From assembly GCA_026418625.1 (NCBI GenBank), contig JAOABA010000051.1:1-64000 (forward strand): a stretch of DNA of 64,000 nt. Reading direction: 5' to 3'. Position 1 is the stretch's first letter, and every line of letters starts with the position of its first letter. Made by a program: the position numbers and the translations under genes. Source of the stretch: Candidatus Kapaibacterium sp. Its GTDB lineage: Bacteria; Bacteroidota; Ignavibacteria; Kapaibacteriales; UBA2268. A model generated the notes under the pieces. The model was not told the origin of the DNA and did no database searches. It saw only the letters and a list, made by a program, of their open reading frames with translations. Shown here in pieces: positions 57,540-64,000 of this stretch.

Positions 57540-58167
57540 CTTGTCAAAATATCTGTTAAAAATACAATGTTTTTTAACGGTTTATAAGCTCATTTGTTTT
57601 TATCATAATAATTTAGATTTACTTCAAACACATAAAATCATCAATCAAGGATATTTAAAACTTTTTAAGATTAATAAATTCACCTAAATGAAATAATTTT
57701 AAATCTTTTTTTTGACAGAAAAGATTATGGAAAACCAGAGTGCTCAGCTATTAATCATATATTTAAAACATTATATTATTAACTAAGAAAATGCAATGGG
57801 AGATTAATAATTATTCCTGATACTTATGACAACTGTAATTCTGACAAACGAAGCTGTATATAAAGTATAAAAAGTAGTTGTTTGTTACTCTGAACGAAGC
57901 GAAGAGTCTATTATATTTCAATGACTTATGTAATATGGATTCTTAGTCTACGCCTCAGAATGACTGCTTTTTACATAGTCTCAAACAAAGTGAGTAAGAA
58001 TCCAGTTCAGCTTAAATAGAAGCTTCACTTCGTTCAGCTTGACATTGAAATGTTTTTTATTTCTCTAAAGCATAATTAGGAATATAAAGTGTTTATAAAA
58101 TTTTAATCATAAATTAACGTATTAAATTTGGTTAATAATTATTATACAAACTTAGTCTTGTTTATTT
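57540..58167. other. Long intergenic region between batD and dapB
   Basis: A 628-base region without genes. It is AT-rich and holds the second copy of the dispersed repeat at 57886-57983. From about 57991 to 58045 a further stretch (AAGAATCCAGTTCAGC, then CTTCACTTCGTTCAGC) contains words also seen in the array at 60.1-61.1 kb. No other feature is evident. Confidence 0.6.
57886..57983 (+). repeat. Dispersed intergenic repeat, copy 2
   Basis: It aligns with the minus strand of 42837-42933 over roughly 95 bases, with an identical 24-base core at 57921-57944. It lies in the 628-base gap between batD and dapB. The flanking words GAACGAAGCGAAGAGTC and GCCTCAGAATGAC give the element an inverted-repeat look. 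The following 60 bases share words with the tandem array near 60.5 kb. Confidence 0.8.
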
Positions 58168-58917
58168 ATGCCGGATTTAGTGAAAATTGCTCTTATTGGC
58201 TTTGGTTCTATGGGCAAGGAAATTAAACGATTGGCGGACAACTCACCCGAACAATTTAATGTTACTGAAATTTTTGAAATTGATAAGAAAATTTCTTCAG
58301 ATGGTAAATATGATTTTGATGTTGCAATTGACTTCACCCATCCTAATCAAGTAATTGAAAATTTGAAAACTCTTGCTGCTTTAGGTAAAAACTGCGTCAT
58401 TGGAACAACCGGCTGGTATGATAGCTTAAATGATGCTAAAGAAATTGTAGAAAAAGCTAATATCGGTGTTGTTTATGGTTCTAATTTTTCTATCGGTGTT
58501 CAACTTTTTCTTAAAATAATTGAACTTAGCTCAAAGTCTCTTAATCAATTCGAAGAATATGATATTTTCGTTCACGAAATCCACCACAAGAATAAAATAG
58601 ACAGTCCAAGCGGAACAGCTCTATCAATCGGAAAAGTCATAATTGATAACCTTGAAAGAAAAAAAGAAATTTTTACTGAAACTTCACATACAAAAATTTC
58701 TCCAGAACAGCTTCATATAAGCTCAACACGGGGAGGTGAAGTTCCCGGAAAGCATACTGTTTATATAGATTCATTAGCTGATACTATCGAGATTTCACAT
58801 TCTGCCAGAAACCGAAGCGGTTTTGCTTTTGGTGCCTTGAAAGCTGCAAGTTGGATTAAAGGAAAAAAAGGATTTTTTGATTTTTCTAATGTTTTTAATT
58901 CATTGTTGGAAATTTGA
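58168..58917 (+). CDS. dapB: 4-hydroxy-tetrahydrodipicolinate reductase
   Basis: 249 residues of DapB, in the lysine/diaminopimelate pathway, reducing the cyclic intermediate with NAD(P)H. It has the cofactor motif ALIGFGSMGKEIKRLA (about 8-23), the CVIGTTGWYD strand (about 78-87), the active-site GSNFSIGVQLFLKII, and IHHKNKIDSPSGTALSIGK (about 140-158) with the catalytic His-Lys and SGTA motif. The length is close to the family norm (about 240-270). The ATG is placed by the short distance to the first beta strand. It is followed by the DUF1573 gene one base later. Confidence 0.95.
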   Translation: MPDLVKIALIGFGSMGKEIKRLADNSPEQFNVTEIFEIDKKISSDGKYDFDVAIDFTHPNQVIENLKTLAALGKNCVIGTTGWYDSLNDAKEIVEKANIGVVYGSNFSIGVQLFLKIIELSSKSLNQFEEYDIFVHEIHHKNKIDSPSGTALSIGKVIIDNLERKKEIFTETSHTKISPEQLHISSTRGGEVPGKHTVYIDSLADTIEISHSARNRSGFAFGALKAASWIKGKKGFFDFSNVFNSLLEI

Positions 58918-58918
58918 T

Positions 58919-59356
58919 ATGCAAAGGTTAGTTTTTATAATTTTGACTTTAGTATTATTTTACTTAATAACTGATAAAACCACATTTGCAAATGACATAA
59001 ATCAAGAATCAACTCCTCCAATAATTGATATAAAACCAGACTCATTCTTTGTGAGCATTTCCGAAGGAAAATTTATAACAAGAAATATAAAAGTTCTCAA
59101 TCGAGGCGGTGAACCGCTATATATTAAATCAATAACCTCATCTTGCCAATGCGGCTCATCCCGTATATTAGCCGGAAAAGTTGAGCCTCTCGGTATCGGC
59201 AAAATTCAACTATCTGTTAATACCGAAGGTCTCTATGATGGCAACAATATAGTTGAATTCATTGTAAACAGCACTGCAAGAAATTCACCTACTCAAATTA
59301 AATTCGTGATTGATACTACAGCTGTTGATACTAATAAAACCGTAATCGAAAAATGA
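58919..59356 (+). CDS. DUF1573-family exported protein
   Basis: About 145 residues from the ATG at 58919 (MQRLVFIILTLV); an in-frame ATG 42 bases upstream lies inside dapB and is unlikely. The signal peptide is about 1-22. A single beta-sandwich of the DUF1573 type follows, with NRGGEPLYIKSITSSCQCGSSR (the CxCG motif) and PLGIGKIQLSVNTEGLYDGNN. It is an ASH/MSP-related fold common in Bacteroidota; its function is unknown. It starts one base after the dapB stop and its TGA overlaps the coaX ATG, so all three are co-translated. Confidence 0.85.
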   Translation: MQRLVFIILTLVLFYLITDKTTFANDINQESTPPIIDIKPDSFFVSISEGKFITRNIKVLNRGGEPLYIKSITSSCQCGSSRILAGKVEPLGIGKIQLSVNTEGLYDGNNIVEFIVNSTARNSPTQIKFVIDTTAVDTNKTVIEK

Positions 59357-60105
59357 CTCAAGAAAACAAAATAGCAGCTATTGATATAGGTAATTCATAT
59401 ATCAAAGCTATCATTGAAAGCGAAAAAATTTCTTGCGATTATTCAAATGAATGGTCAGATAAAATTTCCTTTTTTTTGGATAAAAATCTTCCAAAAAACA
59501 GCATAGTTGGAATTTCATCTGTTCAACCTGAAAGATTTAATCAACTCGTTGATAAAATTAAATATAATTATAAAATAGTGGCAGCGGAAGAACTGCTTAA
59601 AAATCAGAATCTCATCAATTTTGATGAAATAGAAGGAATCGGCAACGACCGTCTTCTTGGTTTGATAGGTGCTTTAAAAAAATTTTCTCCACCTTTAATC
59701 ACTATTGACTGTGGCACTGCCATCACAATTAATGTTCTTGATGAACAAAGAAAATGCCTTGGTGGAACAATTTCGGCAGGTATTGAAACCCAACTCGAAG
59801 CTCTATCAGAGAAAACAGCTCAACTTAAAAAAGTAGATTTATTTCTTGAAAACAACATCATTGGGAAAAATACCGAGTCAGCCCTTCGGAATGGTATAAT
59901 TAAGGGTGCAGTTGGCTCTATTCTTTATATTATCGAAAATATAATCAGTCAATATGATTTTAAAGATGACATCGATCTAATCCTTACAGGTGGCACTTCA
60001 AAATTAATTCTTCCATTACTCGAAAAATCTCATCTTAATATCCATTTCGATGAAAATCTTGTTCTTAATGGTTTAACTAATTTAATCCATTCAATTTATC
60101 ATTAA
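59353..60105 (+). CDS. coaX: Type III pantothenate kinase
   Basis: 250 residues of the CoaX (type III PanK) family, first step of coenzyme A synthesis. Visible motifs are AIDIGNSYIKA (about 9-19, phosphate binding), GIGNDRLLGLIGA (about 96-108), LITIDCGTAITINVL (about 115-129, catalytic Asp) and GGTISAGIETQLEALSEKTAQL (about 137-158). The class is insensitive to CoA feedback and needs a monovalent cation. It overlaps the DUF1573 gene by four bases. It is followed by a long non-coding array. Confidence 0.94.
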   Translation: MTQENKIAAIDIGNSYIKAIIESEKISCDYSNEWSDKISFFLDKNLPKNSIVGISSVQPERFNQLVDKIKYNYKIVAAEELLKNQNLINFDEIEGIGNDRLLGLIGALKKFSPPLITIDCGTAITINVLDEQRKCLGGTISAGIETQLEALSEKTAQLKKVDLFLENNIIGKNTESALRNGIIKGAVGSILYIIENIISQYDFKDDIDLILTGGTSKLILPLLEKSHLNIHFDENLVLNGLTNLIHSIYH

Positions 60106-60128
60106 TAAAACCATAATCTATCTATCTT

Positions 60129-61116
60129 CTCTGCGAACTCTGCGTCCTCTCTTTGCGTCCTCTGCGAGAAATAAATTAAAAACCCTATTTTTTATAAAAA
60201 AGATACGAACGGCTGATTAAATTTTATTTATTGGTCATTCTGACAAATAAAATTTGGAAGAATCCAGTATTTTTTTATGAATTTTTCTTCTTCGCACTGA
60301 ATTAACTGTTTCACGCAGAGCTCGCAGAGAATAATTTCTTGAATATAAAAGGAAATTGATCATTCGCAAAGCTCGCAGAGGTTTTTGAATTCGGTTAAGA
60401 ATTTAATAATCATTTTCTGAAAAATAATTTAAATTCCTTGAAAAAACTCTGCGATCTCTGCGTCCTCTCTTTGCGTCCTCTGCGAGAAATTTATTATAAA
60501 CCCCAATTATTAAAAAAAAAGATATATACGGGTGATATTATTCTTTTTATTGATCACTCTGACAAATAAAATTTGGAAGAATCCAGTATGTTTTTATAGA
60601 TTTCTCTGCTTAGCTCAGAATCAATTGTTTCACGCAGAGCTCGCAGAGAATAATTTCTATCGAATATAAAAGAAATTGATCATTCGCAAAGCTCGCAGAG
60701 GTTTTTAAATTCAGTTAAAAATTTAATTATCATCTTTCTGAAAATAATTTAAATACCTTGAAAAAACTCTGCGATCTCTGCGTCCTTTATTTGCGTCCTC
60801 TGCGAGAAATTTATTATAAACCCTATTTTTATAAAAAAGATACGATCGGGTGATAAAATTTTATTTATTGGTCATTCTGACAAATAAAATTTGGAAGAAT
60901 CCAGTATGTTTTTATAGATTTCTCTGCTTAGCTCAGAATCAATTATTTCACGCAGAGCTCGCAGAGAATAATTTCTATCGAATATAAAAGAAATTGATCA
61001 TTCGCAAAGCTCGCAGAGCTTTTTGAATTCAGTTAAAAATTTAATTATCTTCTTACCGAAAATAATTCAAGTACCTTGAAAAAACTCTGCTATCTCTGCG
61101 TCCTCTGCGAGAAACC
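60129..61116 (+). repeat. Tandem array: three copies of a roughly 319-bp unit plus a partial fourth
   Basis: Copies begin at 60129, 60447 and 60767, each with CTCTGCGA followed by TCTCTGCGTCCT, and a fourth partial copy runs 61085-61116. The spacing is 318, 320 and 318 bases. Copies 2 and 3 are nearly alike; copy 1 is more divergent. Each unit holds CTCTGCG words on one strand, then TTCTGACAAATAAAATTTGG and AAGAATCCAGTA, then inverted CGCAGAGCTCGCAGAG and CGCAAAGCTCGCAGAG words. The array fills most of the 1,123 bases between coaX and the lipoprotein gene. No reading frame is credible inside it. It could fold into strong hairpins on either strand. Confidence 0.93.
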
Positions 61117-61228
61117 AAAATTCATTTTAAACATATTTTTTAATAAGCATTGGAACAAATTTTGCTAAATTTTAAGTGGATTTTTACGATATTTTTTCAT
61201 TGTATTAAGGAATCTTAAACCAAAAAAA

Positions 61229-63085
61229 ATGAGAAAAATTTTATTCAATATACTAATCTTATTAATTACATCTTTGCTTATCTCCTGCTCAGCAAGATAT
61301 ATAACAATCAATTCACTGAATCATAATATTGAGGCTTTCAAGGGAGATACGGTTCAACTTAATTGGAATATCAGCAATGCCGATTATGTAAAAATCAATG
61401 GCTTTGATAAAAGATTTAGCACTAATGATTATATCAATATCGTTGCTGACACAACAACAAATTTTATCCTTACAGCCTATAGTGGCAAAAAAGATTCAGT
61501 TGTAAGAAGCATTAATTTAAACGTCAAGCAAACTGAAGCAATTTCTGGTATTGACTACTCGGACACTCCTGACTTCATTCTGAAAGAATCTAAAGAAGTT
61601 AATGACTTTTTCACCGGAATTAAGAATTTTTCTAAAGAGATTTCAATTTCAAAAGTAAAAATAACAAGTATTTACAAAGAATCAGAGAATTCCCCTGAAT
61701 TTGCTATTAGATTTATTTTGCTCGACGATTTCGGCAATTTCCTTGATAAAATTGATTTGAATGAAAACGAACTCCAACTTTCATTAGCCCAAACCTATGG
61801 CGACGAGAAATATACTCATATTTATAGCAAAATTAAAAAATGCGAAAATAAACCTTCAGATATATCAATTTTACTTGATAATTCTCTAAGCTCCTCGAAT
61901 CAGGATGAGATTTTATCTGAAATTGACGATTTCATCGGAAGACTGCCTTCTGAATCAAATGTTATGCTTTCCACATATAATCATAAATATGAAAATTTAA
62001 TTCAATTAACCCCCAAAAAAATTACAAGAAAATTACTTAAAAATATTAAACTAAAACCAAATGGCTTGAATTCTTTTTTTGAATCAATTTATCAAGCACT
62101 CTTGGATTTATCTAAAAGCAACAATAATAATAAGATTTTGATTGTCTTACTGAATAATTCCGATAATTCATCCTTAACAAAAGATTATACTGACTGCCTT
62201 GAATTATCGAAGAAATTGAAGATTCCTGTTTATTTCGTAATAATGAATGATTTCATTTCTACTTATCCGATGAAATTAATTTCTTCAAATAGTGGTGGTT
62301 ACGTTTTCTATAAAAGTGATTTTAGCAATAATTTCAACTTGAGTTCACTGCTTTCGGAAACTGAATTATCAAGCAGATTTTATTACGAAATAAAAGCACC
62401 ATTTTTTCATTCTTCAGAGAAAAGCAAAATCATTGGTATTAATCTTAATTTAGTCCAGAATGAAGAGAAAATTTCTGATAAAACTTTATTTTATTCATCC
62501 AAAATAAAAACACCAAATGAAAGAAAAATCATAGCAACTTTTGATGAAGATCAACACAGACTTAAAGAAGAATATGCCGATAAAATTTTCACCTTTGCAG
62601 AAATGTTAATTAAAAACCCAGAAAAAAGCATTCGGCTTTTTGGTCATTCTTCTAAAAACGAAGATATTTCCTCGTCTGAATCAATTTCCCTAAAAAGAGC
62701 TAATGAAATAAAAGAAAAGCTTATTAATCTTGGTGTAAAGGCAGAACAAATCGAAGTCAGAGATTTGGGAAGTTCTAAACCAGTATATTCATTTGAGCAG
62801 GATGAATGGCAAAGAGAAATGAATCGCCGAGTTGAATTTAAATGGATTGAGCCTTCTGCTCTGCCCTATGAAATCATTGCTCAAACTACTAATTCAGAAT
62901 ACTCTGCAATTAAATTAACCGAAGAATGGGAAAAACAAGGTTTCCGCTCATATTTCGAAAGAACGGAGTCAATGAATGAACCAATTTATAAAATTAAACT
63001 CTGGGGCTTCCCCTCCAAGGAAGAAGCCGAAAAAGTCATCAAAAAACTAAACCAAAAATTTAGTCTTGTCTTTGATATTGAGTAA
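61229..63085 (+). CDS. Lipoprotein with VWA-like, OmpA and SPOR domains
   Basis: 618 residues. The lipobox LLISC places the lipidated Cys at 20. An immunoglobulin-like stretch runs about 30-105. A VWA-like domain (about 205-385) has the MIDAS-like DNSLS near 216. An OmpA-type peptidoglycan-binding domain (about 430-545) shows IRLFGHSSKNEDI, LSLKRANEIKEKLINLGV and NRRVEFKW. A C-terminal SPOR-like domain (about 548-618; YSAIKLTEEWEKQGFRSYFERTE ... KLWGFPSKEEAEKVIKKL) should bind denuded glycan. The protein is predicted at the outer membrane, tethered to peptidoglycan. VWA, OmpA and SPOR in one lipoprotein is an uncommon combination. Function is unknown. Confidence 0.83.
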   Translation: MRKILFNILILLITSLLISCSARYITINSLNHNIEAFKGDTVQLNWNISNADYVKINGFDKRFSTNDYINIVADTTTNFILTAYSGKKDSVVRSINLNVKQTEAISGIDYSDTPDFILKESKEVNDFFTGIKNFSKEISISKVKITSIYKESENSPEFAIRFILLDDFGNFLDKIDLNENELQLSLAQTYGDEKYTHIYSKIKKCENKPSDISILLDNSLSSSNQDEILSEIDDFIGRLPSESNVMLSTYNHKYENLIQLTPKKITRKLLKNIKLKPNGLNSFFESIYQALLDLSKSNNNNKILIVLLNNSDNSSLTKDYTDCLELSKKLKIPVYFVIMNDFISTYPMKLISSNSGGYVFYKSDFSNNFNLSSLLSETELSSRFYYEIKAPFFHSSEKSKIIGINLNLVQNEEKISDKTLFYSSKIKTPNERKIIATFDEDQHRLKEEYADKIFTFAEMLIKNPEKSIRLFGHSSKNEDISSSESISLKRANEIKEKLINLGVKAEQIEVRDLGSSKPVYSFEQDEWQREMNRRVEFKWIEPSALPYEIIAQTTNSEYSAIKLTEEWEKQGFRSYFERTESMNEPIYKIKLWGFPSKEEAEKVIKKLNQKFSLVFDIE

Positions 63086-63278
63086 AATTATTTTTTATAT
63101 TTTATTATAACTGTTTTTTCTCTTAAAAGTTTTTTAGCTACTGGGCTCAAGATATAGAGCAAACATCAATGTTTGTTTTTGAAATCAAATAATTTTTATC
63201 TTTCCAATTGTAAAATATTAAATCAAATTTATTAAATTTGACTTGCCAATTTTTCAATTTACGAGCAAGAAAAAAAGT

Positions 63279-63752
63279 ATGACTGACATCAAACCAAAAC
63301 AAACGGTTTATCAAAGAAAACTGGATTTCTACTGGCGGTTTTTATCAATTTATACAATTTCTTTGCTTGTTTATTCCATATTGAAAGGTTCGATGGAAAA
63401 TTGGACAATCTCAATAGTTCTTAGAGATCCGCTTGTGATTCTTCTGATTATTTTCATCCTTATTACCCTCGGAGGATTAATCTATAATTTTTACAAAAAA
63501 GCAGAAATAATAATTGGAAAAGACTATATTATCTTTAAAACCCGCTTCAGAGAGAAAAAATATTCCTTTAATGAAATCAATAAAATTATTCTTGGCAAGG
63601 ACAGAGCTATCAGAATTAAGAGTTCAACCCCTATAATCAAATTTTTTGTTACCGGACGGCGAACTTCCATTAGAATCAGACCTTCATCATATCAGAATGA
63701 AAAAAATCTGATACACGACATTCAGGCTTTTAAGAAATCATTCAACAGGTAG
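63279..63752 (+). CDS. Small membrane protein with a PH-like domain
   Basis: About 157 residues from the ATG at 63279 (MTDIKPKQTV); a TTG 36 bases earlier is possible but less likely. Two membrane segments (about 18-38 and 50-75) are followed by a beta-rich tail that starts EIIIGKDYIIFKTRFREKKYSFNEINKIILGKD, a pattern like the bacterial PH (bPH) domain, with a C-terminal helix. No catalytic motif is seen. It lies between the lipoprotein gene (193 bases upstream) and the next partial gene (five bases downstream), so it likely belongs to the latter's transcript. Function is unknown. Confidence 0.6.
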   Translation: MTDIKPKQTVYQRKLDFYWRFLSIYTISLLVYSILKGSMENWTISIVLRDPLVILLIIFILITLGGLIYNFYKKAEIIIGKDYIIFKTRFREKKYSFNEINKIILGKDRAIRIKSSTPIIKFFVTGRRTSIRIRPSSYQNEKNLIHDIQAFKKSFNR

Positions 63753-63757
63753 AATAA

Positions 63758-64000
63758 TTGGCTAATTCCGTCATTAATAAACATTTATTTTTATTAATTC
63801 TTTTCTTTGCTGTTTTCTATCAAGTATCATCTGCATTAAGAACTAATATCGATATATTTGATTCACTTTCAAAAAGAATTACTGAAGAATTTATTAAATC
63901 GAGTGCTTTCAGTGAATTTGACACAGTTAATCTCATTTTCAAAGGCAAAGATGATTTCCTCGTTAAAAAACACATCCTCAATCATTTCAATAATTTAAAT
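63758..64000 (+). CDS. Exported protein of unknown function (N-terminal part, cut by window end)
   Basis: A frame from the TTG at 63758 stays open for 81 codons to the end of the window. It starts ANSVINKHLFLLILFFAVFY, a good signal peptide, then a mature part with ALRTNIDIFDSLSKRITEE and SEFDTVNLIFKGKDDFLVKKH. The TTG is assigned because no ATG lies in frame nearby and it falls five bases after the stop of the membrane-protein gene. I do not recognise the family. The rest lies beyond the window. Confidence 0.6.
   Translation, partial: MANSVINKHLFLLILFFAVFYQVSSALRTNIDIFDSLSKRITEEFIKSSAFSEFDTVNLIFKGKDDFLVKKHILNHFNNLN

Noticed and set aside
58877-58918. N-terminal extension of the DUF1573 gene
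   Set aside because: The extension lies inside dapB and would spoil the signal peptide; the ATG at 58919 fits better.
60129-61116. CRISPR array
   Set aside because: The period is about 319 bases, there are no short repeats with unique spacers, and no cas genes are near.

Overview
The window comes from an AT-rich bacterial chromosome of the Bacteroidota/Chlorobi/Ignavibacteria (FCB) superphylum. The signs are: several secreted proteins that end in a type IX secretion (T9SS, Por) sorting domain, many 'choice-of-anchor'/ASH-type beta-sandwich surface proteins, orphan batD-batE genes, and a few promoter boxes of the TTG/TAnnTTTG type. Clear Shine-Dalgarno sequences before some genes (frr, rpsB, the two giant surface proteins), an [FeFe] hydrogenase and an actinobacterial-type fused 2-oxoglutarate dehydrogenase fit an Ignavibacteria/Kapabacteria-like lineage better than a classical Bacteroides or Flavobacterium. 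This placement is inference. There is no rRNA, CRISPR array, phage or complete insertion sequence.

Layout. 1-3.9 kb: a translation block on the plus strand (rplM end, rpsI, rpsB, tsf, pyrH, frr, tRNA-Val). 4.0-6.3 kb: a RelA/SpoT protein whose hydrolase half is degenerate. 6.4-11.3 kb: two T9SS cargo proteins, one a mosaic of VWA, WD40, ASH and cohesin-like domains. 11.3-13.8 kb: hisS overlapping an orphan sensor kinase. 13.8-16.5 kb (minus): a lipoprotein and two glycosyltransferases. 16.6-17.7 kb: a K+ channel gene split by a one-base frameshift in a run of seven T. 17.7-31.3 kb (all minus): a HAD phosphatase, hydBAC (probably an electron-bifurcating hydrogenase), fumC, a multifunctional 2-oxoglutarate dehydrogenase, a PTS IIA-like protein and a nucleotidyltransferase/pseudo-phosphohexomutase fusion. 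31.4-33.7 kb (minus): a secreted M14 carboxypeptidase. 34.0-42.7 kb: two tandem paralogous surface proteins of about 1,400 residues, each with its own terminator. 43.0-45.5 kb (minus): rqcH and yicC. 45.6-49.1 kb: an amino-acid decarboxylase coupled to an exported protein, an SDR epimerase and mscL. 49.2-51.5 kb: two exported proteins. 51.5-57.5 kb: a CASTOR/POLLUX-like channel, a Ste24-type protease and batE/batD. 58.2-60.1 kb: dapB, a DUF1573 protein and coaX, tightly packed. 60.1-61.1 kb: a non-coding array of three copies of a roughly 319-bp unit. 61.2-64.0 kb: a VWA-OmpA-SPOR lipoprotein, a small membrane protein and the start of a further exported protein.

Together the genes describe a Gram-negative organism that invests heavily in secreted surface proteins and has central metabolism consistent with fermentative or facultatively anaerobic life (bifurcating-type hydrogenase, fumarase, 2-oxoglutarate dehydrogenase). 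The items most worth a second look are the non-coding repeat families, the frameshifted channel, the degenerate catalytic sites in RelA and in the mutase half of the sugar-nucleotide fusion, the double thioredoxin-like domain of HydB, and the mosaic surface proteins. I found no coherent multi-gene system that I could call new with confidence. Identities are by motif recognition only; no database search was run.
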